Origin: Aerococcus viridans
GTDB taxonomy: Bacteria > Bacillota > Bacilli > Lactobacillales > Aerococcaceae
Assembly (NCBI RefSeq): GCF_001543285.1
Contig: NZ_CP014164.1
Location: 1,674,001-1,738,000, forward strand
Length of the DNA stretch: 64,000 nt
Direction of reading: 5' to 3'
The notes beneath the pieces were generated by a model. That model worked only from the letters and a program-made list of their open reading frames with translations. It had not been told where the DNA came from and made no database searches. Below are positions 16,165-24,998 of this stretch, piece by piece (the stretch's first letter is position 1; every line of letters starts with the position of its first letter). The position numbers and the translations under genes are program-made.

Positions 16165-17268
16165 CTATTGCAATTGTTGATCTACACTAGTTTTTTTGGT
16201 GTACTTCTTCACTTCAGGAATGACCTTTTCACCTAGTAAATCAATGGTTCGTTTGATTTTATCTATCGGAACACCACCCATATCAATTTGGCCGATGTAC
16301 CGGTCCATACCATAAACTTCATATTGATAAAGCAATTTATCAACAATCATTTCTGGACTGCCCGCCATCATCGTATCTTGAACAGATCTTGACTGCGCGA
16401 ATTGCTGCTTAGGGAAAATAGAGCCATTTGAATGTAAGAATGATGATTTCACATGTGGGTAAAACTCTGCCAATGCTTCTTGACCTGTAGGGGCAATATA
16501 CATAGGGCTAGCTGTTGTTAACGGATAAGTTGTTGGGTCTATACCAAGATTCGCTAGTTCTTCATGGTAAGCCTCTACAGCTGGATAAAAGGCCATCGCT
16601 GGTCCAGCTAGAGTCGTTAGGACCATCGGGATACCCGCACGCCCTGCTTTCACTGCAGAAGCTGGTGACCCACCTACACCCCGCCAAATTGGAATAAAGT
16701 GATTTTTTGGTTTAGGGAAAATTTCTGCTTGGTTTAAACGGTGGCGGAATTGCCCTTCCCAAGAGATTTTTTCACCCTTTTCAACTTGCTGGTTGATGTA
16801 ATTTAATAACTCAAATTTTTCTTCGAACAATTCTTGATAGTCGCGTAATTCATAACCTAACAGCTCAAATAAACCAATTCGAGAGGCACGACCACCTACT
16901 AATTCAACCCGCCCGTCAGAAATTAAATCTAAAGTCGCAAAGTTTTCGTAAATTCGAACCGGGTCAGATGTCGATACAACAGTTGATGAAGAGGATAATT
17001 TAATCTTATTCGTCGCTTGGGCAATGGCCCCTAAAATGACTGCATGGGCTTGAGAGACAAAGTGTTCTTGATGAGATTCACCAAGGGCAAAAATATCTAA
17101 GCCCGCTTGTTCAGCGTGTTGAGCCGTTTCGATTAATTCTTGAACTCTTTTTTGTTCCCCTACCCCTTGGTTGGTATGTGGATTTGGGGCATAGTCACCT
17201 AAAGAATACAGGCCAAATTGCAAGCCTTCATTTGGTTTAAAACCAAACTTCTCTTTCATTGTTGTCAT
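16165..17268 (-). CDS. Luciferase-like (LLM class) flavin-dependent oxidoreductase
   Basis: A 367-residue member of the bacterial luciferase superfamily with a TIM-barrel fold. Family features are LQFGLYSLGDY at the N-terminus, GLDIFALGESHQEHF (first strands), IKLSSSSTVVSTSDPVRIYENFATLDLISDGRVEL and PIWRGVGGSPASA. Such enzymes use reduced FMN and oxygen to oxidise small organic molecules, or F420 in some groups. The substrate is unknown and no flavin reductase is adjacent. GGAG lies 8 nt before the ATG. It has its own terminator; the next gene upstream is a PPC protein about 150 bp away. Confidence 0.88.
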   Translation of the reverse strand: MTTMKEKFGFKPNEGLQFGLYSLGDYAPNPHTNQGVGEQKRVQELIETAQHAEQAGLDIFALGESHQEHFVSQAHAVILGAIAQATNKIKLSSSSTVVSTSDPVRIYENFATLDLISDGRVELVGGRASRIGLFELLGYELRDYQELFEEKFELLNYINQQVEKGEKISWEGQFRHRLNQAEIFPKPKNHFIPIWRGVGGSPASAVKAGRAGIPMVLTTLAGPAMAFYPAVEAYHEELANLGIDPTTYPLTTASPMYIAPTGQEALAEFYPHVKSSFLHSNGSIFPKQQFAQSRSVQDTMMAGSPEMIVDKLLYQYEVYGMDRYIGQIDMGGVPIDKIKRTIDLLGEKVIPEVKKYTKKTSVDQQLQ

Positions 17269-17421
17269 CGTTATTCTCCGTTCATTTTTGAATATATTTT
17301 TAGATAGCGCTATTATAATTTCAAATCCGAATTAACACAAGAAATCAGCTTACAATTTGTTAGTTAGGCAATTTTCTGTTAGTAAGATGATCTTCATTTT
17401 CCAATCAGACGCACAAAGATC

Positions 17422-17850
17422 TTATTTATTGAAATCGAACAAGTTCAAACCGGTTTCTGCTTGGTCTTTCGACCGTTCCACTTCCCCAGAAATCATATGA
17501 ACAAAAATTTCTCCAGTACCTGAAATAATGGCTTCGTTTAAGTGGCCACCAACTACTGACCCATCTGCACGGCCAAACGTAGCATGTAGGTGGTTATATT
17601 GTTCGCCGTCCATCATCGACATATTGCCGTTCAATGAAGTTAGCTCTAACTCTTCACTTAATTCGTTAGGACTGTATGAACGCTCTGCCACATTGTATAG
17701 GCTGTATTTCACCTGGTCACAAGCGCCAATCCCTTGAACAGTTGCTAAAGATATTTTCTCACGCTTAGCTAATTCTGCCAAGGTAGTAATAATCTCATCA
17801 CCTCTATCAAGTCGTACAACTAACACATCACCAAATCGTCTATAATCCAT
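17422..17850 (-). CDS. PPC/DUF296 domain protein
   Basis: The whole 142-residue protein is one PPC (DUF296) domain. It shows DVLVVRLDRGDEIITTLAELA, the conserved VQGIGACDQVKYSLYN, YNHLHATFGRADGSVVGGHL with metal-coordinating histidines, and ISGTGEIFVHMISGEVERS. In plants this domain is fused to AT-hooks; bacterial stand-alone versions form trimers, and whether they bind DNA or a metabolite is unsettled. There is no AT-hook here. AAAGGAG lies 9 nt before the ATG. It is transcribed in the same direction as the neighbouring oxidoreductase with about 150 bp between them. Confidence 0.85.
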   Translation of the reverse strand: MDYRRFGDVLVVRLDRGDEIITTLAELAKREKISLATVQGIGACDQVKYSLYNVAERSYSPNELSEELELTSLNGNMSMMDGEQYNHLHATFGRADGSVVGGHLNEAIISGTGEIFVHMISGEVERSKDQAETGLNLFDFNK

Positions 17851-17997
17851 TCGTACATTCTCCTTTGCCGAAATTCACAAGTTATTTTACTCCTTCAATT
17901 AGGATAACACACCTAGATTCTAAAGCATTATCAAAAGCCATACCAAAAACCAATCGAAATCCCTAGCCGTCTTGACTAAACCGATTCTCAAGTACAA

Positions 17998-18026
17998 AAA
18001 AGAGATAGCCCCGAAAGCCTATCCCT
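17998..18026 (-). terminator. Intrinsic terminator of the cpsBCD module
   Basis: GGGATAG and CTATCTC (one G-T pair) form a stem followed by TTTTTT on the minus strand, just after cpsD. Confidence 0.75.
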
Positions 18027-18040
18027 TAGTTTGAAATCTA

Positions 18041-18790
18041 TTATTTGCTTGTTTCGCTTTGACCATAGCCATAACCGTAGCCATAACCATAACCGTAGCC
18101 TAATTTATTGGCATCTTCACCGTTATATACGGCACCGATCACGTTGGCATTCACCACGTCCAATAAATCTTTTGTTTTGCGTACTTCGTTTTTGTTAGCA
18201 ATTCCTGAACGAACAACCACAATCACGCCATCTACACGCGTTGCAACAACTTGTGCATCGGTAACAGCTAGGATCGGTGGTGTATCAAAAATAACTAAGT
18301 CAAACATTTCTTCTAATTCGCCGATTAATTCAGCCATGCGGTTTGAACCTAGTAGTTCAGATGGGTTTGGCGGAATTGGACCAGCTGCTAAAATGTAAAT
18401 ATTTGCATCCGCAACATAGTTTACAGTATCCATGATGCTTGCATCACGGTCTGTTAGTAAACTTGTCAAACCAACAGTTGTGTTGATATTGAATGTTTTG
18501 GCTACTGTTGGTTTACGTAAATCAGCGTCTACTAATAAGACACGCAAGCCTTGTTGCGCCATTACAGCAGCAGTATTGGCTGTAACAGTTGATTTACCTT
18601 CCCAAACACCAGATGATGTGAACATGATTGATTTAAAATCATGGTCAACCATTGAGAATTGGATATTCGTACGAATTTGACGGAAAGATTCAGAAATGAC
18701 GTCATTTGGTTGCGTAACAGTAATTAAACTAGCGCCTCGGCGTTGTTCTGCATTCATCTTGTCAAAATGTTTTCTTTTATTCTTAAACAA
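18041..18790 (-). CDS. cpsD: Capsular polysaccharide tyrosine kinase (BY-kinase)
   Basis: The 249-residue protein is a CpsD/Wze-type cytoplasmic kinase. It has a variant Walker A (SSGVWEGKSTVTANTAAV, ~residues 59-76), Walker A' (VLLVDADLRKP) and Walker B (LVIFDTPPI). It ends in a regular Gly-Tyr repeat with six tyrosines (residues ~230-243), the autophosphorylation cluster. Paired with CpsC it cycles between phosphorylated and unphosphorylated states to control polysaccharide polymerisation and export; CpsB removes the phosphates. The gene follows cpsC by 11 bp and ends the module. The perfect GY periodicity is more regular than the scattered tyrosines in streptococcal CpsD. Confidence 0.93.
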   Translation of the reverse strand: MFKNKRKHFDKMNAEQRRGASLITVTQPNDVISESFRQIRTNIQFSMVDHDFKSIMFTSSGVWEGKSTVTANTAAVMAQQGLRVLLVDADLRKPTVAKTFNINTTVGLTSLLTDRDASIMDTVNYVADANIYILAAGPIPPNPSELLGSNRMAELIGELEEMFDLVIFDTPPILAVTDAQVVATRVDGVIVVVRSGIANKNEVRKTKDLLDVVNANVIGAVYNGEDANKLGYGYGYGYGYGYGQSETSK

Positions 18791-18801
18791 AATTGAACCT
18801 C

Positions 18802-19557
18802 CTAGACACGACGACGGTTTCTAGAACCATCTTTGACTGCATTACCTTTGAAGCGCGTATTTTCAACTTTACTTTTATCCATTTGTGGAATAGTTCCTAA
18901 TAAAGTCCAACCAAGCTCTTCAACGATATCACTGCTCTTAACTGAATTATCTAACATTGCATTGACTAATTGCCATACAACACCGACGATTAATCCTAAT
19001 AATGCACCAATAATGATATTTAAAATGACATTTGGTGAAGTTGGCGATTGACCAGGTTCAGCTGGGGTTACAATCGAAACGTTCTCTACTTGTAATACTT
19101 GTTGTACAACTTCGGAGAAAGATACAGCAATTGCGTTGGCTAAGTTAGCAGCAACATAAGGTGATTCATTTTCTACAGAAATGGTAAATAGTAATGAATC
19201 TGAATCCATAGAAACTGTCACGTTTTCTGCTAATTCAGCGGCCGTCATACCTTCTGCTTCAGGTACATCTGCAATAGCGGGGTCAAGCACTAATGGACGG
19301 CTTACCAATGATTGGTAAGTGTTTAAAAGTGTCAAGTTCGCTTGTAATCCTGATTGAGTGATTGTATTTTCGGTAGTAGCGGTAGCAGCGTTATTCACAA
19401 CAATATCAGTTGTAGATGTATATTTTGGTGTCATTAAGAAAAATGTCACTAAAGCTGCTAATACAATCCCAATAACAGTGGTTGAAATAATCTTCCAAAT
19501 ATTCGCAGTAAGAATATTTAGTATCTCAATTAAAGAGATCTCTTGGGTGTCGTTCAT
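18802..19557 (-). CDS. cpsC: Polysaccharide co-polymerase / chain-length regulator (Wzz domain)
   Basis: Start set at the ATG at 19555-19557 with GAGGAGG just upstream; an in-frame TTG six codons earlier overlaps that site. The 251-residue protein has a short cytoplasmic N-terminus (ISLIEILNILTANIWKI), TM1 (~22-44) and an extracellular domain. TM2 (ILNIIIGALLGLIVGVVW, ~180-200) with a preceding proline-rich PGQSPTSPN is the usual Wzz signature. A short basic cytoplasmic tail touches CpsD and is needed for its kinase activity. It sets chain length and anchors the kinase at the membrane. Central gene of the cpsB-capD-cpsC-cpsD module. Confidence 0.92.
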   Translation of the reverse strand: MNDTQEISLIEILNILTANIWKIISTTVIGIVLAALVTFFLMTPKYTSTTDIVVNNAATATTENTITQSGLQANLTLLNTYQSLVSRPLVLDPAIADVPEAEGMTAAELAENVTVSMDSDSLLFTISVENESPYVAANLANAIAVSFSEVVQQVLQVENVSIVTPAEPGQSPTSPNVILNIIIGALLGLIVGVVWQLVNAMLDNSVKSSDIVEELGWTLLGTIPQMDKSKVENTRFKGNAVKDGSRNRRRV

Positions 19558-19697
19558 CTCGTCCTCCTCGAGCAAATATAATGCATATTATTTACTTCCT
19601 ATTTGAATATAATATCATAACTATGTCAGTCTACCATACCAGTTTTTAAGTTTTCAATAAGATATTGTGGTTCCTGGTATTTTTCACTTGATTCTCA

Positions 19698-21533
19698 TTA
19701 TCCGTTTTCAGATGTTTTCGCATCACGGTGAACAAAATCAACTAACTTTTTGTTTAAGGTATCATCGTTAACCGCTGTTAAGTCTAATGATTCAACGAAT
19801 TCATAAATTTCTTCAATTGGCTGACTGGTAATTTTTCCAACAAAAATCTTATCATCAACTTTTTGACCAGTTGTTTCATCAGTCAGTAGCAGTTCTTCAT
19901 AAAGTTTTTCACCAGGTCGAATACCACTTTCAACAATTGGAATTTCTTTTTCAGTAAAGCCTGATAGTTTAATCATTTTCTTAGCAAGATCTAGAATTAG
20001 GACTTCTTTACCCATATCTAAGATAAACAATTCCCCACCTTCTGCTTTAGCGCCAGCTTGGATAACTAAGCGACTAGCTTCAGGAATCGTCATAAAGTAA
20101 CGACGCATTCTAAAGTCTGTAACAGTTACCGGGCCACCCTCTTCAATTTGTTTCTTGAACGCAGGGATAACTGAACCACGCGAACCCAATACATTACCGA
20201 ATCGTACTGCTGCAAATTTCGTATGGTTTGAAACTTTATCCATACCAGTTACTAGCATTTCAGCGATTCGTTTTGAAGCTCCCATTACGTTAGGTGGGTT
20301 GTTAGCTTTATCAGTGGATACCATAACGAAGACATCAACATTGGCATTCTTCGCTGCGGTTGCTACATTCAATGTTCCAAAGACATTGTTTTTCACTGCT
20401 TCAGTTGGGTTAGCTTCCATTAGCGGTACATGTTTATGGGCTGCTGCATGGTAAACGATATCTGGTTTGTAGGTTTGCATGATTTGTTCAATATGTTCTT
20501 TATCTTGAACGTCCGCAATGATTGGAATAATCCGGGTATTTGGTAAGTCTTTTTGAGCGAACTCTTGGTTGATCAAGTAGATTGAGTTTTCTCCGTGACC
20601 TAAAAGATAAATCGTTTTTGGTGCGAATTTAGCTACCTGACGACATATTTCAGAACCAATTGAACCACCAGCACCTGTAACTAAGATGTCTTTACCAGAG
20701 ATTTGACGGAAGGCATCTGAATCGTCTAATTCCACTTCGTCACGACCTAACAAATCAGAAATTGAAATTTCTTGTGGCCCAGAAGTTGTATCCATTTGGT
20801 AACCTAATAATGTTTTTTCAACTGAAGGCATTTGACGCACATCCACGTCGTATTCAATACCCCAGTCTAAGATTTGTTCAATCTTTTCACTTGGTAGGGT
20901 TGGTGCCGTAATAATGATGTTTTGTAGATGGTATTGTTCGATAATACTTGGAATATCTTTAATGCAACCTAAGATGCTCAAGTTATCCAATTTCTTATGT
21001 AATAACTCTTTATCATCATCTACAAAGCCAACGAATCGGTAAGCTCCATCATTTTTAAATTGTTTAAGGAAAGTATTCCCACCTCGACCTGCACCTACAA
21101 GTAAAGTTGGTTCAAAGACACTTTCACCATTTGGTATGTTTTCTCTACGGTCCATTGTTAATCGCCATGTAGCTCGTGATAAAAAGGTTAGGCCTATAGC
21201 AAATACAGTTAATAAAAAAACAAAACGAATGGAAAAACTTCTATAAATGATTGCTACTGACGCTAGGGTTAAAATTGACGCAATAAAATGGGTAATCAGT
21301 AAATCTGAAGCCCCTTTAAAACTCATATAGCGAATAATTAAATTGTAGTTTTTGGTTCCTAAACTAGCTAGTATATAAGTAATGAAATAGATAATAGATA
21401 AACCTACCGTCACTGATAAGGTTAAACCAACATAAATTTCAAGTAATAGATATGCGACAAAACCAGCGACTAATATCGATACAAAATCAGCAATCGCTAG
21501 TATCGAATATTTTTGGTATTTAGAAAAATTCAT
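19698..21533 (-). CDS. CapD-type nucleotide-sugar 4,6-dehydratase/epimerase, membrane-bound
   Basis: The start is uncertain: ATG 21531-21533 is preferred (GGGAG about 13 nt upstream) over TTG 21578. The ~611-residue protein has four N-terminal transmembrane helices and a first nucleotide-binding domain (LLVGAGRGGNTFLKQF). A short-chain dehydrogenase domain follows with NAD motif ILVTGAGGSIGSEICRQV and active-site region VSTDKANNPPNVMGASKRIAEM. This is the PglF/CapD/EpsC family, which converts UDP-GlcNAc to a 4-keto-6-deoxy sugar, the entry to bacillosamine- or FucNAc-type residues. It lies between cpsB and cpsC, so the polysaccharide probably contains such a sugar. No matching aminotransferase is visible in this window. 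Confidence 0.9.
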   Translation of the reverse strand: MNFSKYQKYSILAIADFVSILVAGFVAYLLLEIYVGLTLSVTVGLSIIYFITYILASLGTKNYNLIIRYMSFKGASDLLITHFIASILTLASVAIIYRSFSIRFVFLLTVFAIGLTFLSRATWRLTMDRRENIPNGESVFEPTLLVGAGRGGNTFLKQFKNDGAYRFVGFVDDDKELLHKKLDNLSILGCIKDIPSIIEQYHLQNIIITAPTLPSEKIEQILDWGIEYDVDVRQMPSVEKTLLGYQMDTTSGPQEISISDLLGRDEVELDDSDAFRQISGKDILVTGAGGSIGSEICRQVAKFAPKTIYLLGHGENSIYLINQEFAQKDLPNTRIIPIIADVQDKEHIEQIMQTYKPDIVYHAAAHKHVPLMEANPTEAVKNNVFGTLNVATAAKNANVDVFVMVSTDKANNPPNVMGASKRIAEMLVTGMDKVSNHTKFAAVRFGNVLGSRGSVIPAFKKQIEEGGPVTVTDFRMRRYFMTIPEASRLVIQAGAKAEGGELFILDMGKEVLILDLAKKMIKLSGFTEKEIPIVESGIRPGEKLYEELLLTDETTGQKVDDKIFVGKITSQPIEEIYEFVESLDLTAVNDDTLNKKLVDFVHRDAKTSENG

Positions 21534-21604
21534 TTGCGCGTTACGCTCCCAACTTGTGCTTTTCTTTTTCCTGATCAATTGATTTCAAACTATAATCCAA
21601 CAAA

Positions 21605-22381
21605 CTAAAACAAACCAAAGAATTTCTTCTTACGTTTTGGTTGGTCTAAAACAAAATTGGTGATCATTGGATCCCCATTCACCAAACTTTTCGCATTGGC
21701 TTTAAAATCAAATACAATACGAGTCCCATACTCAGCCTGCATTTTATTGAAAGCCGCCTCCATATTAAAGCCCCTAGGTCCATGTGGACGGTGGGCATCT
21801 GAAGCGAGCATATGGACAAGATTGTCTTCAATCAACAAACGACTCGTTTCTTCAACACCTGAACCAAACTCCCCTAAATATGAAGCTGCTGTTAACTGTG
21901 CATAGCACCCCATCTCCACAAAACGATTTAATATTTCTGGTTTTTCAATAATCTTTTGATTTCGTTCCGGATGAACGATGATCGGACGGATATTTCGTGA
22001 CAATAAATCAAAGAATACTTGTTCCGCATAATGCGGTACTTCATGACTTGGAAATTCAATTAAAACATAATGGCCATCTAAATCTGTAAATAAAATTTCA
22101 CCTTGGTCAATGTGGTCTAACAACTCACCGTGGAGTCTGATTTCTTGACCAGGGAATACAACTAAATCAATGCCTCTGCGGTCAAGTTCTACTTGCAGTT
22201 GCCCAACAGCTTCTTCAATCTTGCTACGTTCATTAACAAACTCTGAATTACGGTGGTGGGGTGTGGCTAAGATATGGGTAATCCCTTCTTGAACAGCGAC
22301 ATTCGCCATCTCTATTGCCATTTCAATATCTTTAGCGCCATCATCCACGCCTGGTAATATATGATTATGGATATCTATCAT
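21605..22381 (-). CDS. cpsB: Capsular polysaccharide tyrosine-protein phosphatase (PHP family)
   Basis: The 258-residue protein is a manganese-dependent PHP phosphatase of the CpsB/YwqE type. Metal-binding motifs include MIDIHNHILPGVDDGAKD at the N-terminus, ILATPHHRN, IIVHPERNQ and HMLASDAHRPHGPRGF. It dephosphorylates the tyrosine cluster of CpsD, completing the regulatory cycle. It is the first gene of the leftward cps module, with AAAGGAGGG 6 nt before the ATG. A promoter and a candidate leader terminator lie upstream (22435-22522). Confidence 0.93.
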   Translation of the reverse strand: MIDIHNHILPGVDDGAKDIEMAIEMANVAVQEGITHILATPHHRNSEFVNERSKIEEAVGQLQVELDRRGIDLVVFPGQEIRLHGELLDHIDQGEILFTDLDGHYVLIEFPSHEVPHYAEQVFFDLLSRNIRPIIVHPERNQKIIEKPEILNRFVEMGCYAQLTAASYLGEFGSGVEETSRLLIEDNLVHMLASDAHRPHGPRGFNMEAAFNKMQAEYGTRIVFDFKANAKSLVNGDPMITNFVLDQPKRKKKFFGLF

Positions 22382-22434
22382 TACATTCCCTCCTTTTCAT
22401 TTAGTGAATGAAGTATTGTGATCACTACATACCT

Positions 22435-22464
22435 AAAAAAGATTCAGGATATATGAATCTTTTT
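22435..22464 (-). terminator. Hairpin with U-tail in the cpsB leader (possible attenuator)
   Basis: AAAAAGATTC and GAATCTTTTT form a perfect 10-bp stem followed by T-rich sequence on the minus strand. It lies about 30 nt after the candidate cps promoter and 54 nt before the cpsB start. It may attenuate cps transcription or terminate read-through from the Nudix gene. Confidence 0.6.
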
Positions 22465-22493
22465 GTAATTAGGGCAATTTTCATTTCTACAAT

Positions 22494-22522
22494 ATACTAT
22501 ATGTAAACAATTTATATGTAAA
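22494..22522 (-). promoter_or_regulatory. Candidate promoter of the cps module
   Basis: On the minus strand TTTACA (22522-22517), a 17-bp spacer and TAGTAT (22499-22494). Confidence 0.5.
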
Positions 22523-22582
22523 AAATTGGTGAAGTCACCTTACAATTTCACAATAATCATTCATTTTTCACTACTATATACT

Positions 22583-23038
22583 CTACCGCTTTTCAACCAA
22601 TTTTAAAATATCATTTTCATCATATACCAATTTTATATCCATCAATGTAGATGACCCAATCAATTCTTTGAGGAAAATACGGTCGCCTTCCCAAAGGGTT
22701 AAGTCAAAAATCTTATCCTTGTCTACCCAAGCTAGGTCCCCTTCTCTGGTTTGTCCGACCTCGTTATTTTCTAATTGACCCGTATATAAGAAAATATACA
22801 TAGGTTCTTGGTCAGCATAGATAAAAGTGACTATCCCCCGGAAAACGGCTGCTTTTAATTTTTGGCCAGCTTCTTCTTTAACTTCTCTTTCCAAGCATTC
22901 CATAGGTGATTCACCGTGTTCAAATTTGCCGCCGATACCAATCCATTTCCCATGGTTGACGTCGTTGGCTTTTTTCGTCCGGTGGAGCATCAAGTATTGA
23001 TCCAAGTCATTTTCCAAGTAAATAAGTGTTGATAACAT
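22583..23038 (-). CDS. Nudix hydrolase (MutT/8-oxo-dGTP diphosphatase-like)
   Basis: The 151-residue protein carries a complete Nudix box (GGKFEHGESPMECLEREVKE then EAG, residues ~36-58), the magnesium-binding helix that hydrolyses nucleoside diphosphates linked to another moiety. The flanking sequence (MLSTLIYLENDLDQYLMLHR, NHGKWIGIGG) resembles Firmicutes MutT/YtkD-type 8-oxo-dGTP diphosphatases, which cleanse oxidised nucleotides, but substrate is not certain. It starts 12 bp after degV, with GGAGG 4 nt before the ATG, so the two genes are probably co-transcribed. Confidence 0.88.
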   Translation of the reverse strand: MLSTLIYLENDLDQYLMLHRTKKANDVNHGKWIGIGGKFEHGESPMECLEREVKEEAGQKLKAAVFRGIVTFIYADQEPMYIFLYTGQLENNEVGQTREGDLAWVDKDKIFDLTLWEGDRIFLKELIGSSTLMDIKLVYDENDILKLVEKR

Positions 23039-23049
23039 ATAGCCTCCAC

Positions 23050-23922
23050 TTAGTCTAAGTCAGCGTCTACTAGTATCCCCATACCCAATGCACCCTTACC
23101 GCCGTGAACCCCTAAAACGGGTGTTAAATATCGGATAATGATGTCTTCATTTGGATAGTTTTCTAGGAAAAAGTCTCTGAATTCAATGGCTTTATCATAG
23201 GCATCACCGTGGGCAAAGCCTAAATGCAGACGGTCACCAAATTGCGCACGCGCTTCTTCATAGATACGCAACCAAGATTTTTTAATTTTTCCTTCAGTAC
23301 GGATCTTCTCAAAAACATCTACTGTCCCGTCATCTTCAAATCGTAGGATAGGATAGATTTTTAATACAGACCCGATAAAGGCTGAGGCTGCCTTGGCCCG
23401 GCCACCTTTGACCAAGTTGTTTAAATCTTCAATAAAGACATAAATTTCTGAATCTTGAATCATTTGGTTCATAGCTGGAATAATTTGTTCAGCCTTATAG
23501 CCTGATTCAATCAAACGAATCAATTCTTTCACTTCGTGGGCAATGATAATAGATACAGCCTTGGTATCGATTAAGTGGACATTGATTCGATCTTGATATT
23601 CTTGCATGACCATACGGGCTGTTTGGAAGGTCCCACTCAGTTTGCTAGACATAAAGACCCCATAAACCTCGTCGTAACCCTTGGCTACTAGTTGATCCAT
23701 AATTCGGTAATAGTCCGCTGGTTCGGGTTGAGATGAGGTTGGCAATTCGGCTACACTCACCATTTTGTGGTAAAAGTGTTTCAAACTCATTTCGTTAGTG
23801 GTATCATCCATCACTTCGCCATCTTTAAAAGCAATCTTTAAAGTTACCTCGTACACATCGGGATGGTTTTTTAATTCGTCAGGCAAACTGGATGTACTAT
23901 CTACAATGATTGCTGAGCGCAT
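23050..23922 (-). CDS. DegV-family fatty-acid-binding protein
   Basis: This 290-residue protein has the two-domain EDD fold of DegV/FakB. Features are AIIVDSTSSLPDEL at the N-terminus, LPTSSQPEPADYYRIMDQL, VYGVFMSSKLSGTFQTARM, LNNLVKGGRAKAASAFIGSVLKIYPILRF and a C-terminal LTPVLGVHGGKGALGMGILV. FakB proteins hold a fatty acid for phosphorylation by the FakA kinase before its use in membrane lipids. FakA is not in this window. A decayed paralogue lies immediately upstream, so this is the surviving copy of a tandem duplication. Probably in one operon with the Nudix gene. Confidence 0.9.
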   Translation of the reverse strand: MRSAIIVDSTSSLPDELKNHPDVYEVTLKIAFKDGEVMDDTTNEMSLKHFYHKMVSVAELPTSSQPEPADYYRIMDQLVAKGYDEVYGVFMSSKLSGTFQTARMVMQEYQDRINVHLIDTKAVSIIIAHEVKELIRLIESGYKAEQIIPAMNQMIQDSEIYVFIEDLNNLVKGGRAKAASAFIGSVLKIYPILRFEDDGTVDVFEKIRTEGKIKKSWLRIYEEARAQFGDRLHLGFAHGDAYDKAIEFRDFFLENYPNEDIIIRYLTPVLGVHGGKGALGMGILVDADLD

Positions 23923-23982
23923 AATATTTTCCTCCTTGTAACACTTGGTGTCCTGTGTTGATTTACAGTATATTATAACAAA

Positions 23983-24006
23983 AAAAATGCGATAAATCGC
24001 ATTTTT
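23983..24006 (-). terminator. Intrinsic terminator after the degV pseudogene
   Basis: ATGCGAT and ATCGCAT form a tight stem with an A/T-rich flank, giving poly-T on the minus strand. A TATAAT follows, probably the promoter of the intact degV. Confidence 0.8.
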
Positions 24007-24014
24007 CTCCCGTT

Positions 24015-24884
24015 TTACAATTCGGCATCTACCACTAAAAAGATTCCAATCGAACCGTTCCCTACATGGGTCCCTACAACCGGCGTTAATGCAGAGACAG
24101 TTACTTGTGACATATCCATATCATCTGACATATTGGCAACAAGTTCTAAGGCGCGTTCTGAAGCGTTTGAGTGGGCTACAGATACATGTAACCGGTGACC
24201 ATATTTAGCGTGGGCAGTCTCGTAAATTCCTTTGAATTTTTCTTTCATTTTACGGTCAGTACGGATTTTATCAATCACTTCTAGCACACCCGTTTGGTCA
24301 ATTTTAATTAAAGGTGTGATTTTTAATAGGTTACCAAAGAAGGCACCGGCAGCTGATAACCGGCCTCCTTTTACTAGTTATCCAATGATCCTACCATAAT
24401 ATAAGTTTCTGTCTCATCTGCTACCTTTTTTAAAGCTGGGACGATTTTTTCCGCCTCCTAGCCTGCTTCTAGTAAACGTAAGCATTCGCGAACAAGGTGT
24501 TGCGATACCCCTGAAGTCGATTTAGCATCGATAATATGGGTCGTTACTTGGTCAGTAAATTCACGTGACACAGCTTCTAATGACGATTTAGTCCCACTTA
24601 ATTGACCTGAAATGACCACGCCATACACTTCATCGTAGCCCGCTTTGACGATTTCTTCATATACGTCATAGATTTGGCCGTTTGTCGGTTGTGATGTTGT
24701 AGGCAGTACTGTCATTGTTTCTATTTGATTGTAGTAGTCGGAAATCACTTGGGGATCACTAGAATCTTCACGGACTTCCCCGTCTGGAAAAATAACGCTC
24801 AGTTTTAGTTTGGAATACATTTTCCAAGTTGCTAAGGTCTTCTGGTAAAGTTGCTGTTGAGTCAACGATAATTGCTGTTTTCAT
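24015..24884 (-). pseudogene. degV paralogue inactivated by two frameshifts and a stop
   Basis: The gene begins at ATG 24882-24884 (AAGGAG 10 nt upstream) with a good DegV N-terminus (MKTAIIVDSTATLPEDLSNL). Near 24810 an extra A in an A-run shifts the frame. The second frame continues as KLSVIFPDGEVREDSSDP to LRLLEAG, where TAG at about 24457-24459 replaces the expected Tyr codon. The same frame then reads EAEKIVPALKKVADETETYI to GSLDN. A missing base near 24380 gives TAG TAA where LVKGGR is expected, and the third segment continues to the normal end (VGTHVGNGSIGIFLVVDAEL). The lesions sum to zero net length, and no full-length product is possible. Confidence 0.88.
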
Positions 24885-24957
24885 ATATATGAGTCTCCTT
24901 AAAAATACATCATTGTACTAAAAATGGTGTCGACATAGTTTACCATGACCGCGAGTC

Positions 24958-24998
24958 AAAAAAAAGGGCAAGTTTTAACACTTACCCCTTTTCCTAGT
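24958..24998 (-). terminator. Intrinsic terminator upstream of the degV pseudogene
   Basis: GGGGTAAGT and ACTTGCCC pair (one G-T) around GTTAAA and run into T8 on the minus strand, about 75 nt before the pseudogene start. Confidence 0.72.

Noticed and set aside
24015..24884. Programmed frameshifting in the second degV
   Set aside because: Besides the shifts there is an in-frame TAG replacing a conserved Tyr codon, and neither shift site has a slippery heptamer with a following structure, so decay is simpler.
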